A DNA stretch of 64,000 nt from Vreelandella neptunia (GTDB lineage Bacteria > Pseudomonadota > Gammaproteobacteria > Pseudomonadales > Halomonadaceae): contig NZ_JAKVTW010000001.1 of NCBI RefSeq assembly GCF_022489065.1, positions 248,001 through 312,000 on the forward strand, read 5' to 3'. Made by a program: the position numbers and the translations under genes. Below, piece after piece: positions 27,565 to 35,767 of this stretch. The notes beneath the pieces were generated by a model, which made no database searches, had not been told where the DNA came from, and was given only the letters and a program-made list of their open reading frames with translations. Numbering within the stretch: position 1 is the stretch's first letter; every line of letters starts with the position of its first letter.

Positions 27565-28596
27565 ATGAACATTAGCCGAGTGGGTGTGGATATCGCAAAG
27601 TCTGTCTTTCACGTTCATGGCGTTGATCGACATGAGCAGACTCAGTGGCGGGGTAAATATGCCCGTAACAAGTGGCTGGATGCAATCTGTCGCCGTGTTC
27701 AAGGTTCCCTTATTGGCATGGAAGCGTGTGCCTCGGCTCATTATTGGGCACGGGAACTTCAAGCACGGGGTTACCAGGTAAAGCTGATCGCCGCTCAGTT
27801 CGTGAAGCCTTACGTTAAAACGAATAAAAATGATCGGGCAGATGCCGAAGCCATTTGTGAGGCATTAGGCCGTCCCACGATGCGCTTTGTCGCCGTTAAA
27901 ACCGTTGATCAACAGGACTGCCAAGCCACTCACCGGATACGCGAAGAGCTGATTAGCCAGCGCACGGCGAAGGCCAATCAAATCCGTGGCCTCGTCGGTG
28001 AGTATGGCTTTATTACCCCCGCGGGTATCCAGCAGTTGCGGCGGGCGCTACCTCTCTGGCTGGAGGATGCCACCAACGGGCTCAGTGACCGCTTTCGCCG
28101 CCTATTGGCCGACTTAGCAGATGACCTACGCTATTTAGATGAGCGCGTTGAGCAGCTCACCACTACCATTGAAACGCATGCCAACACCGACCCGGTCGCC
28201 AAGCGCTTAATGACCCTGCGCGGCATTGGCCCCATTACCGCCAGTGCGTTATCGGGCGTGCTGGGTGATGGCGCTATCTATAAGCGTGGACGCGACTTTG
28301 CCGCCTCATTAGGGCTGACCCCGCGGCAACATAGCACGGGCGGGCGAGAGCGCCTGCTGGGGATCAGTAAACGTGGCAATAGTTACTTGCGAAAGCTGCT
28401 GGTCCATGGCGCACGAGCGGTGCTGCGTTTTGCCGTCAGGCAAGAAGACGGGCTTAGTCAGTGGATCAAGCACCTGGCGGTGCGCAAACATCGCAACGTG
28501 GCTATTGTGGCGCTAGCCAACAAGACCGCGCGTATGGCGTGGGCCGTCACGCGTTACGAGGTGCCGTATAACCCTGAGTTGGCTGCCGCGGCGTAA
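27565..28596 (+). CDS. IS110 family transposase (IS1111 group)
   Basis: A 343-residue recombinase. The N-terminal RuvC-like domain has the DEDD set D9 (VGVDIAKSVF), E53 (GMEACAS), D90 and D93 (KNDRADAEAI). The C-terminal Tnp_20 domain has the helix-hairpin-helix GIGPITASAL and the conserved serine S257 in TPRQHSTGGRERLLGISKRG, the nucleophile in this family. The frame is full length with no stops or frameshifts, so it is probably active. The ATG at 27565 follows CAGGAG. IS110-family recombinases use an RNA made from the element itself to pair with donor and target DNA. Confidence 0.95.
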   Translation: MNISRVGVDIAKSVFHVHGVDRHEQTQWRGKYARNKWLDAICRRVQGSLIGMEACASAHYWARELQARGYQVKLIAAQFVKPYVKTNKNDRADAEAICEALGRPTMRFVAVKTVDQQDCQATHRIREELISQRTAKANQIRGLVGEYGFITPAGIQQLRRALPLWLEDATNGLSDRFRRLLADLADDLRYLDERVEQLTTTIETHANTDPVAKRLMTLRGIGPITASALSGVLGDGAIYKRGRDFAASLGLTPRQHSTGGRERLLGISKRGNSYLRKLLVHGARAVLRFAVRQEDGLSQWIKHLAVRKHRNVAIVALANKTARMAWAVTRYEVPYNPELAAAA

Positions 28597-28861
28597 GCAG
28601 GCGACGTGGCCAGCAACATTTAACCTTTAACCAGTGTTCCCACCACCCCGATTGCAACACCACAAGAGAGATGGCGAACAGGTCGAACCGACGCCGGGCC
28701 ATACCGTGTAGCGCGTAGAGCATAAAAGCTCGTTTACCCTGCGGGTACCCGGCGTGCGAATAGCCCATTAAGGTCCGATGCCCACACGTTAGGCATCTTT
28801 GACGAGACCGGATATACGCTAGCAGTCGACATTGCTGCCATGACCTTTTGTGCTTGCAAGC
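28597..28861 (+). ncRNA. Candidate bridge RNA (seekRNA) region of the IS1111-type element
   Basis: In the IS1111 group the guide RNA comes from the 3' noncoding end. Here two stem-flanked internal loops can be drawn. Loop 1: GCCGGG/TACC (28693-28705) pairs with GGTA/CCCGGC (28744-28753), with an inner stem GAGC/GCTC. Its 5' side has GTAGCGCGT (28708-28716), the exact complement of the right target half. Its 3' side has TTACC (28734-28738), identical to the left target half. Loop 2: inner stem GGTC...GATGCC/GGCATC...GACC (28772-28809). Its 5' side has CCCATT (28764-28769), complementary to the left end of the element. Its 3' side has ATAT (28812-28815), identical to the right end. RNA limits are not visible. 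Confidence 0.6.
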
Positions 28862-28875
28862 GAGGAGGAGTCCAT
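28862..28875 (-). repeat. Right subterminal inverted repeat of the IS1111-type element
   Basis: GAGGAGGAGTCCAT, exact reverse complement of 27475-27488, two bases inside the right end. Confidence 0.9.
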
Positions 28876-28877
28876 AT

Positions 28878-28947
28878 ACGCGCTACGATACGTGCTCGAA
28901 GCTGAACCTTTGGGTTTTCGTAGCGGGTAAGCGAAGCGCACCCGCGA
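28878..28947 (+). repeat. Right remainder of the interrupted repeat plus the start of a second, truncated unit
   Basis: ACGCGCTAC (28878-28886) completes the unit broken by the IS. A diverged spacer and then GTAGCGGGTAAGCGAAGCGCACCCGCG (28920-28946, split here for description) begin another unit that stops early. From about 28950 to 28985 there is only CTACTCACTT-like low-complexity sequence before the nudE stop codon. Confidence 0.75.
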
Positions 28948-28990
28948 CAGTGGCCTACTCACTTCTTACTACTTACTATTCACTGACCTT

Positions 28991-29632
28991 TCAAAGCAAA
29001 TCCGTCGCGCTATTGCGTTTCTCTTCCCGCAACCTGTCTCGGGCGATATAGAGCGCGGCGATGGCGCGGGCTTCGTGAAAATCCTCGCGTAGGAGAAGGG
29101 TAGTTATATCTTCGATGGCGTGGGTTTCAACGATGAGTGGCTCTGGCTCATCTCCTGGCAGGCGCTTGGGGTAAAGATCGGTGGCTAGCAGTACCTGCAT
29201 TCGGTGGCGCATATAGTTAGGCGCCAGAGAAAGCTCTACCAGCGGTTCAATACGATGCGCACCCACCCCACACTCCTCCATTAACTCGCGGTTAGCCGCG
29301 GTAATGATATCTTCACCGGGGTCGACCAGACCCTTAGGCAGAGTGAGCACATAATCTTCAAAACCGGCCGCGTATTCGCGAATCAGCAGCACGTGGTCTG
29401 GGTCGGGCATTGCCACCATCATCACCGCGCCCCGATCGGCACCGGTTAAGCGTTCAAACTGACGCTCTTCACCATTAGAAAAGCGCAAATCAAGTGACTC
29501 AATCTGAAACAGACGGCTCTGGGCGACGCGGGTGCGCGCTAGAATCTGCGGCTTACGCTGGTAGCCTGAGCGATGATCGTAGCTATCTTCAGCGCGGTTA
29601 AAGGGTGGTTGCGTTGGGGGATAAGTAGACAT
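28991..29632 (-). CDS. nudE: Nudix hydrolase, ADP compounds hydrolase NudE
   Basis: A 213-residue cytoplasmic hydrolase of ADP-ribose, NADH and diadenosine phosphates. The Nudix box (G-x5-E-x7-REUxEExGU) is complete: GLVDPGEDIITAANRELMEE followed by CGV, near residues 100-122. It is divergent from yrfG. The arrangement nudE, yrfG, hslR, hslO, pckA matches that of E. coli and relatives, which supports NudE rather than another Nudix enzyme. Confidence 0.92.
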   Translation of the reverse strand: MSTYPPTQPPFNRAEDSYDHRSGYQRKPQILARTRVAQSRLFQIESLDLRFSNGEERQFERLTGADRGAVMMVAMPDPDHVLLIREYAAGFEDYVLTLPKGLVDPGEDIITAANRELMEECGVGAHRIEPLVELSLAPNYMRHRMQVLLATDLYPKRLPGDEPEPLIVETHAIEDITTLLLREDFHEARAIAALYIARDRLREEKRNSATDLL

Positions 29633-29709
29633 AAACGTGTGCCTCCATGGCTGGAAAAAGGCGGTTAAGCTACAATAGCATGCTTACTCCTTATGCGACT
29701 GGAGCGGCA

Positions 29710-30399
29710 ATGATTGATTGGCGCGAGATAGACACCGTCCTACTAGATATGGATGGCACGCTGCTGGACTTACACTTCGACAGCCACTTCTGGCTGGAGC
29801 ATTTACCGCGACGCTACCGTGAACTGCACCAACTTGACGAAGCCTCTCAAGAAGCGCTGCGCGCGCGCATCATCGGCGAGCAGGGTACCTTGAACTGGTA
29901 CAGCTTAGCTTACTGGAGCCGCGAGCTCGGGGTAGATATTGTTGCCCTGAAACAGGAAGTTCAGCACCTGATAGGCCTGCGCAGTGACGCACTGGATTTT
30001 CTAAAATGGCTGAAGCAAGCACATCCAAGGGTGGTACTCGCCACCAACGCTGATCGCGCAAGCCTGGCACTGAAGCTACCCCTCACCGGCTTGGAAAGCT
30101 ACTTGGACGCTATCGTTTCGTCAGAAGATGTTGGCGCGGCGAAAGAGGAGCAGGCGTTCTGGTTTGCATTACAGGATATAGAAGCCTTCGATCCCGCGCG
30201 CACGCTGTTTATTGACGACAATCCTCGTGTGCTTGAGAGCGCTCGTGAGTTTGGTATTAAACATTTGCTGGGGATTAAACAGCCTGATAGCAAGCGCCCT
30301 GAAAAAGAGCTTCTGGAATTCATCGCGCTTGATCGCTTTGCCCATCTGTTACCCGAACAACTGCCAGAACAGCTGACAGAAACGCAAGGAGAGCGTTAA
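29710..30399 (+). CDS. yrfG: GMP/IMP nucleotidase YrfG (HAD superfamily)
   Basis: A 229-residue haloacid-dehalogenase-type phosphatase that dephosphorylates purine nucleotides. HAD motif I is DMDGTLLDL (nucleophile and acid Asp), motif II is the threonine/asparagine in LATNAD, and motif IV is TLFIDDNPRVL. HTLNWY-like TLNWYSLAYWSRELG is shared with E. coli YrfG. I chose the ATG at 29710, six bases after GGAG; a longer frame from 29647 would run into the nudE promoter region. It overlaps hslR by one base. Confidence 0.92.
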   Translation: MIDWREIDTVLLDMDGTLLDLHFDSHFWLEHLPRRYRELHQLDEASQEALRARIIGEQGTLNWYSLAYWSRELGVDIVALKQEVQHLIGLRSDALDFLKWLKQAHPRVVLATNADRASLALKLPLTGLESYLDAIVSSEDVGAAKEEQAFWFALQDIEAFDPARTLFIDDNPRVLESAREFGIKHLLGIKQPDSKRPEKELLEFIALDRFAHLLPEQLPEQLTETQGER

Positions 30400-30788
30400 T
30401 GAGCGAAAGTGTACGCTTAGATAAATGGCTTTGGGCCGCGCGTTTTTTTAAGACCCGCGCACTTGCTAAAAAAGCGATTGAAGGCGGCAAAGTTAATTAT
30501 GACGGTGGCCGCGCGAAAACCAGCAAACAGGTAGAAATCGGTGCGCTTATTCGCGTGCCCCAGGGGTGGGAGATATTAGAGGTAGAGGTTTTATCACTCT
30601 CTGATCAACGCCGTGGGGCGCCTGAAGCGCGCACACTCTATGCGGAAACCGAAGAAAGCATTCAACGCCGGGCTAAAGAGGCTGAAGCAAGGCGCCTCAC
30701 TAATGAGGCGATGCAGCATCCGCTCAAACGCCCTGATAAAAAGCAGCGTCGCGACATTCAGCGCTTTCAGCGCCATCAGGGTGAGTAA
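30399..30788 (+). CDS. hslR: Heat-shock ribosome-associated protein Hsp15
   Basis: A 129-residue S4-domain RNA-binding protein that recycles free 50S subunits carrying nascent chains. The S4 motif is at the N-terminus (RLDKWLWAARFFKTRALAKKAIEGGKV, here in parts: RLDKWLWAARFFKTR and KKAIEGGKV). A strongly basic, arginine-rich C-terminal tail (residues 90-129) follows. The TAATG overlap with yrfG shows coupling. Confidence 0.95.
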   Translation: MSESVRLDKWLWAARFFKTRALAKKAIEGGKVNYDGGRAKTSKQVEIGALIRVPQGWEILEVEVLSLSDQRRGAPEARTLYAETEESIQRRAKEAEARRLTNEAMQHPLKRPDKKQRRDIQRFQRHQGE

Positions 30789-30862
30789 CCTTCCATTAAT
30801 AAACCAGTTCAACTAGCCGTCTTTAAATACTCGCTGTACTTAAATAACTAGGTTGCCAAATT

Positions 30863-31738
30863 ATGTCCGATCAAATTCAGCGCTTTATGTTCGATCACAC
30901 CAATGTACGCGGCGAGATCGTTACCCTGGCGGCGGCCTATCACGAAGTATTGGATCGTCACGCCTACCCACCCGCGGTAAACGAGCTGCTGGGCGAGTTG
31001 TTAGCCGCTGTGGCCCTGCTGACCGATACCGTAAAACTGGATGGCACGCTGAGCATCGAGGTACGTGGTGGCGGCGTGCTTTCACTGCTAATGGCCGAAT
31101 CCAATCCCGGTGGCGAACTGCGTGCCATTGCGCGAATAGCAGAAGAGGCTGCGCTGCCGAGTGAGCATGCCACCTTCCGTGAGCTGGTTGGTGAAGGTCA
31201 AATCGTGATTACCCTCGATCCTCGCGAAGGGCACCGCTATCAAGGGATTGTAGCGCTGGATCAAGAGACGCTGGGTGGCTGCCTGGAAGCCTACTTTAGC
31301 CAATCTGAGCAGTTACCTACTCGGCTATGGTTAGCCGCGAATGAAGAGCGTGCAGGCGGATTACTACTGCAACGTCTGCCGGAAGAGTCTCAAAATCAGG
31401 ATGTTGATGCCTGGGATCGCAGCGTGCAGCTAGCCGATACGATTAAAACAGAAGAGCTACTCGGCCTTGAACAACGAGAGGTGCTTCATCGTCTATACCA
31501 TGAAGAGACCGTACGTGTTTTTGAACCCAAAGCACTGCGCTTTGGCTGCACCTGCTCTCGTGAAAGAATGAGCAATGCACTGCACTCGCTTGGCAAGGAA
31601 GAACTGCGCGATATTCTCCTCGAACAGGGCGCAATCGACACCCAATGCCACTTTTGCCACACGAAATATCACTACACAGCAGCTGATATTGAAACTTTGT
31701 TGGACGACCCTGAAGCACCATCACCCACGATTCACTAA
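30863..31738 (+). CDS. hslO: Redox-regulated chaperone Hsp33
   Basis: A 291-residue holdase activated by oxidation and heat. The C-terminal zinc switch has the CxC and CxxC pairs in [11 protein letters not shown] and CHFCHTKYH, near residues 232-270. The N-terminal domain begins with [16 protein letters not shown], typical of the family. It follows hslR in the same direction after 74 bases. With hslR it forms a conserved heat-shock pair. Confidence 0.96.
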   Translation: MSDQIQRFMFDHTNVRGEIVTLAAAYHEVLDRHAYPPAVNELLGELLAAVALLTDTVKLDGTLSIEVRGGGVLSLLMAESNPGGELRAIARIAEEAALPSEHATFRELVGEGQIVITLDPREGHRYQGIVALDQETLGGCLEAYFSQSEQLPTRLWLAANEERAGGLLLQRLPEESQNQDVDAWDRSVQLADTIKTEELLGLEQREVLHRLYHEETVRVFEPKALRFGCTCSRERMSNALHSLGKEELRDILLEQGAIDTQCHFCHTKYHYTAADIETLLDDPEAPSPTIH

Positions 31739-32098
31739 ATGTGTAGTCGAGAGCGCTTGACGGCAGTTTGTAAGGAGGTGCGGGGAGGGCCAATGGATTC
31801 AATGAATTTGGCCATTCATGCAAACGACCGTTTTAATTCTTACTGCGCTGCAACACAAAATATAGTGTCTTTGTAGTAGTTTAACTACAAGATATTTGAT
31901 CTACGCCCCCGTTTCCCGGGGGCTTTCTTTTTGCCATAATGCGCCGGACTTCAGCGTGCCCAGCCGAATTAACACCGGTTGGGATGAACTTTAAGGCGTC
32001 GGTCAGAAGGTGATTACAAAGCAGGCGAGCAGTGCTTTTGTAAACAGCTTCTAGCGCCCGGTAACGAGATATAACGGCCTTAAGGCCCAGGAATCGAC
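31739..32098. other. Gap between hslO and pckA: terminator plus pckA leader
   Basis: A 360-base noncoding stretch. It has the hslO terminator (31905-31931), a small TGTAGT...ACTACA hairpin before it (31872-31889), and about 165 bases of leader before pckA. No open frame or RNA gene was recognised. Confidence 0.6.
31905..31931 (+). terminator. Rho-independent terminator after hslO
   Basis: GCCCCC and GGGGGC form the stem around GTTTCCC, followed by TTTCTTTTT. Confidence 0.85.
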
Positions 32099-33652
32099 AT
32101 GACCACGACTCAAGCTCCCCAAGCCCACGTCAATCTCAGCAGCGCCGACCTTGTCGAGCGCGCCGTGGCACGTGGCGAAGGCCGCCTCTCGGCTAACGGT
32201 GCCCTGGTAGTTAATACCGGCCTGCGTACCGGCCGTTCACCGAAAGACCGTTATATCGTCGACGAGCCCACCACTAGCAGCCAAATCGATTGGGGAAACG
32301 TTAACCAGCCCTTTGATGCTGACAAATTCAACGCCTTGTGGAATCGGGTCAATGACCACCTGGTCAGCCAAGAACATTTCGTTTCTGAATTGCACGTAGG
32401 CAGTGACGCTACTCACTACCTGCCCGTTCGCGTCGCCACCGAAACAGCGTGGCAAAACCTGTTTGGTCGTACCATGTTTGTCCGCCCTCAGGCCTATAAC
32501 CAAGCCGCGAAAGACGAGTGGACAATCCTCAATGCCGCAGGCTTTGAGTGTGACCCTGCTCGCGACGGCACCAACTCTGATGGTTGCGTGATCATCAACT
32601 TCGCCGACAAAAAAGTGCTTATCGCGGGTATGCGCTACGCCGGTGAAATGAAAAAAGCCATGTTCTCAGTGCAGAACTTCCTGCTCCCCGCCGCCGACGT
32701 GCTGCCCATGCACTGCTCCGCGAACGTTGGCGAAGATGGCGAAACATGCCTCTTCTTCGGTCTTTCGGGCACCGGTAAAACCACGCTTTCCGCTGACCAG
32801 GCACGCTTCTTGATCGGCGATGATGAGCACGCTTGGGGCGATGGTATCGTCTTCAACATGGAAGGCGGCTGCTACGCTAAGTGCATCGACCTATCAGAGA
32901 AGAATGAGCCGGTTATCTGGAACGCTATCAAGTTTGGTACCGTGCTGGAAAACGTCGTGCTGGATGACCGTCGTGAGCCTGATTACGCGGATGACAGCCT
33001 GACCCAGAACTCACGTGCTGCCTACCCGCTAGAGCACGTCGAGAAGCGCGTACCGGAAAACCTGGCAGGCGAGCCAAATGCCATCGTGTTTCTGACCTGC
33101 GATATGTCTGGTGTGCTGCCGCCGGTATCAATTCTTTCCAAAGAAGCTGCGGCGTATCACTTCCTGTCAGGCTACACAGCCAAAGTGGGCTCCACTGAAA
33201 TGGGCTCCTCTGAAGGCTTAGCCGCCACGTTCTCTACCTGCTTTGGTGCGCCGTTCTTCCCGCGCCCTGCACGCGAGTATGCAGACCTGCTGATCAAGCG
33301 TGTCGATAAGAAAGATGCTCAGGTATATCTGGTCAACACCGGATGGACCGGCGGTGCTTACGGCGAAGGTGGTTCACGCTTCTCTATTCCGACTACACGC
33401 GCCATCATCAGCGCCATTCAGTCTGGTGTACTGCGCGATATCGACACCAAACATATCGATGGCCTCAATCTACAAGTACCGGTGGCTGTACCTGGCGTCG
33501 ACTCCAGCCTGCTCGACCCGCGTGAAACGTGGCAAGATCGTGATGCCTACGACCGTCACCTTAAAGAGCTGGCGACCAAGTTCGTTGATAACTTCAAGAA
33601 GTTTGAAGGCGTCAGCGAAGCGATTATCAAGGCCGGTCCTCAGTTAACCTGA
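32099..33652 (+). CDS. pckA: Phosphoenolpyruvate carboxykinase (ATP)
   Basis: A 517-residue gluconeogenic enzyme converting oxaloacetate and ATP to phosphoenolpyruvate, CO2 and ADP. The kinase P-loop [11 protein letters not shown] and the acidic metal motif ([10 protein letters not shown]) identify the ATP-dependent class. The [12 protein letters not shown] segment binds substrate. The position directly after hslO is conserved in gammaproteobacteria. A strong terminator follows. Confidence 0.97.
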   Translation: MTTTQAPQAHVNLSSADLVERAVARGEGRLSANGALVVNTGLRTGRSPKDRYIVDEPTTSSQIDWGNVNQPFDADKFNALWNRVNDHLVSQEHFVSELHVGSDATHYLPVRVATETAWQNLFGRTMFVRPQAYNQAAKDEWTILNAAGFECDPARDGTNSDGCVIINFADKKVLIAGMRYAGEMKKAMFSVQNFLLPAADVLPMHCSANVGEDGETCLFFGLSGTGKTTLSADQARFLIGDDEHAWGDGIVFNMEGGCYAKCIDLSEKNEPVIWNAIKFGTVLENVVLDDRREPDYADDSLTQNSRAAYPLEHVEKRVPENLAGEPNAIVFLTCDMSGVLPPVSILSKEAAAYHFLSGYTAKVGSTEMGSSEGLAATFSTCFGAPFFPRPAREYADLLIKRVDKKDAQVYLVNTGWTGGAYGEGGSRFSIPTTRAIISAIQSGVLRDIDTKHIDGLNLQVPVAVPGVDSSLLDPRETWQDRDAYDRHLKELATKFVDNFKKFEGVSEAIIKAGPQLT

Positions 33653-33753
33653 ATTCCTGCTGAGCTAAAGGTTACGAGCTCTAAAAAAACAGTGGATCGG
33701 TGTAAGTAGTTGAGCGCCAGAGCGACTAAGTAGTCAGAAAAGATAGAAACCAG

Positions 33754-33786
33754 AATGGGACAGCGCCACGGCACTGTCCCATTTTT
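33754..33786 (+). terminator. Rho-independent terminator after pckA
   Basis: AATGGGACAG pairs with CTGTCCCATT around a ten-base loop, followed by a T run. Confidence 0.85.
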
Positions 33787-33827
33787 ATTGGCTACTTACC
33801 TCACCAAGCATCACGGGAGATACACCC

Positions 33828-34325
33828 ATGAAAAGACGTCATTTTTTAGGCCTAGCAGGCCTCACTGGTATTGTGGGAGCGTTGCCCGGTATCTCGTTTG
33901 GCTTTCCACGCCTTGACCTGGAAGCCTCCCCAGAGCTGGAAAAGCTGGAGTTGAGCAAAGAGGAGTGGCGTGAACGGCTCTCAGATGAAGCCTATAACGT
34001 TCTTCGTGATCATGGCACAGAGCCCGCCTTTTCAAGCTCATTAGATAAGGAGTCGGGAGAGGGCGAATATCGCTGTGCTGGTTGTGATCTACTGCTGTTT
34101 ACCAGTGAAATGAAATATGATTCCGGTACCGGCTGGCCAAGCTTTTTCGAGCACGTAGAAGGGCATATGCTCACAGAGCTTGATTTTAAACTGGTGTGGC
34201 CTCGCACCGAATACCACTGCGCCCGCTGTGGTGGCCATCAAGGCCATGTCTTTGAAGATGGTCCAGACCCTACCGGCCTGCGCTGGTGTAACAATGGCGT
34301 TGCCCTGCGATTTGTGCCTGCTTGA
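33828..34325 (+). CDS. msrB: Peptide-methionine (R)-S-oxide reductase MsrB with Tat-type signal
   Basis: A 165-residue MsrB that repairs R-form methionine sulfoxide. The zinc-binding pairs are CAGC (about residue 84) and CARC (about 133), and the catalytic cysteine is in RWCNNGVALRF. The first 21 residues read as a twin-arginine signal (KRRHFLGLAGL followed by a hydrophobic run), so the protein is probably exported folded. Most bacterial MsrB proteins are cytosolic. RWCNNG differs from the common RYCxNS, but the cysteine is kept. It stands alone between pckA and the dehydrogenase gene. Confidence 0.9.
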   Translation: MKRRHFLGLAGLTGIVGALPGISFGFPRLDLEASPELEKLELSKEEWRERLSDEAYNVLRDHGTEPAFSSSLDKESGEGEYRCAGCDLLLFTSEMKYDSGTGWPSFFEHVEGHMLTELDFKLVWPRTEYHCARCGGHQGHVFEDGPDPTGLRWCNNGVALRFVPA

Positions 34326-34378
34326 AGAAGCGAGCCAGTGAGGTGAGGGCGATATAAAACAAATATTAGGAGCGTTGT

Positions 34379-35611
34379 GTGAAAGGAAAGCTTCAACAGC
34401 TGATTGCTAAAAAAAAGCTCTCAGGTATTCATAATCTACACGACGTTGAACGATTAGCGCGTCGCAAGCTGCCCCGGCCAATTTTTGGCTATATCGACCA
34501 TGTTGCCGAGGATGGGCGAACCCAGCACGCGAACCTGACCGCTTTTGATAAGTACTGTTTCTTACCCAAAGCGTTTGTTAATGTGTCGCAGATTGATCTG
34601 CACACCGAACTCTATGGCAAGCGCTACGCAGTGCCTTTCGGTATCGCCCCCATGGGCATCAGCGCACTGTCGGCCTACCAAGGCGACTTAGTGCTGGCAA
34701 GAGCCGCCGCCAAGCGAAATCTGCCCATGATCATGAGCGGTTCGTCGCTGGTGCCCATGGAGGAAGTAGCCAAAGTGGAGGGCGCCGACTGGTTTCAGGC
34801 CTATCTGCCAGGCACCCCGGAAGGTATCGAAGCGCTGCTTGCGCGGATCCAGCGGGCTGGCTTTAAAAAGCTAGTAGTAACCCTTGATTACCCGGTACCG
34901 CCTAATCCCGATAATTTTCGCCGTTCAGGTTTTTCATCCCCCCTTGAGCCCACCCTTCGCCTTGCATTCGATGGTTTGATGCGCCCCGGCTGGCTGTGTA
35001 ATACCTTCCTGCGCACGTTGTGGAAGCATGGCATGCCACATTTCGAGAACAACCACGCCGAGCGGGGCGCACCAGTAATCTCCCGCCAAGCCGCGCGGGA
35101 CTTCTCAGGGCGACGACATTTCGACTGGAGCTATCTCGATCTGGTGCGACGCTTATGGCCCGATACCTTGATCGTCAAAGGCGTACTCAATCCTGAAGAC
35201 GCCGTACGCGCCCATCAAGCGGGGGTCGATGGCATTATTCTTTCCAACCATGGCGCTCGCCAGTTGGACTGCACGATCTCACCGCTGCAGGTGCTACCTG
35301 AGATTAAGCGCCGCATTAGCGATATCCCCATTATGATCGACAGCGGTTTCCGGCGTGGCACTGATGTCATCAAGGCCCTGGCACTAGGCGCCGACTTTGT
35401 CTTTGTCGGGCGCCCCTTCAATTACGCGGCCGCCTGCGCAGGGCAAGCCGGGGTCGAACATGTGGCTGATCTTTTACAGCGTGAAATCGAGCGCAACATG
35501 GCGCTGCTGGGATTAACCAGCCTTTCACAGCTGGATCGCTCCTGCCTCTACCAGCCAACAAACGGTGAAATTCCGCAGTCGTTGTCACCCGTGCCTGAAA
35601 ACACTCACTGA
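34379..35611 (+). CDS. FMN-dependent alpha-hydroxyacid dehydrogenase (LldD-like)
   Basis: A 410-residue TIM-barrel flavoenzyme of the lactate/mandelate/glycolate oxidase family. The first domain has the FMN contact region FGIAPMGIS, and the catalytic histidine lies in LSNHGARQLD. The C-terminal phosphate-binding stretch is DSGFRRGTDVIKALALGAD followed by FVFVGRP. The start is GTG at 34379, after TTAGGAGC. The central segment (DYPVPPNPDNFRRSGF) differs from E. coli LldD, so L-lactate is only one possible substrate; mandelate or other 2-hydroxy acids are alternatives. There is no lactate permease beside it. Confidence 0.85.
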   Translation: MKGKLQQLIAKKKLSGIHNLHDVERLARRKLPRPIFGYIDHVAEDGRTQHANLTAFDKYCFLPKAFVNVSQIDLHTELYGKRYAVPFGIAPMGISALSAYQGDLVLARAAAKRNLPMIMSGSSLVPMEEVAKVEGADWFQAYLPGTPEGIEALLARIQRAGFKKLVVTLDYPVPPNPDNFRRSGFSSPLEPTLRLAFDGLMRPGWLCNTFLRTLWKHGMPHFENNHAERGAPVISRQAARDFSGRRHFDWSYLDLVRRLWPDTLIVKGVLNPEDAVRAHQAGVDGIILSNHGARQLDCTISPLQVLPEIKRRISDIPIMIDSGFRRGTDVIKALALGADFVFVGRPFNYAAACAGQAGVEHVADLLQREIERNMALLGLTSLSQLDRSCLYQPTNGEIPQSLSPVPENTH

Positions 35612-35637
35612 TCTCGCTTTATCTTTACCGCGCTGCG

Positions 35638-35729
35638 GTACGTGCAATTATCTGATTTTACAAGTTTTCGTAGCGCGTGGTGAGCCTACGGCGCACCCGC
35701 GGGAGCAGCGCGAAGCGGTGCCGGGGTTG
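35638..35729 (+). repeat. Half-unit of the GTAGCGCGTGG repeat family
   Basis: A spacer-like lead (GTACGTGCAATTATCTGATTT, in part) is followed by GTAGCGCGTGGTGAGC (from 35670), GGCGCACCCGCGGGAGCAG and GCGGTGCCGGGGTT. It stops at the same internal point as two other half-units in this window (56484 and 62717). Confidence 0.8.
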
Positions 35730-35767
35730 AGTATGCCATAAGAAGACTCATCGCGACCTTTAAGTGC

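Larger units (their letters stand above)
27468..28877 (+). mobile_element. Intact IS1111-type (IS110 family) insertion sequence, about 1.41 kb
   Basis: Boundaries are set by the interrupted repeat: TTACC on the left (27463-27467) and ACGCGCTAC on the right (28878-28886) rejoin to the intact repeat end seen elsewhere in the window. Perfect 14-base inverted repeats, ATGGACTCCTCCTC (27475-27488) and its reverse complement (28862-28875), lie seven and two bases inside the ends. Subterminal repeats of this kind mark the IS1111 group. There is no target duplication, as expected for the family. It holds one transposase gene, a 97-base left and a 281-base right noncoding region. The 2-3 base uncertainty at the right end depends on how the joint is assigned. 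Confidence 0.88.

Noticed and set aside
27301..27568. Short frames between the oxidoreductase and the transposase
   Set aside because: They consist of repeat-unit and IS-end sequence and have no ribosome-binding sites.
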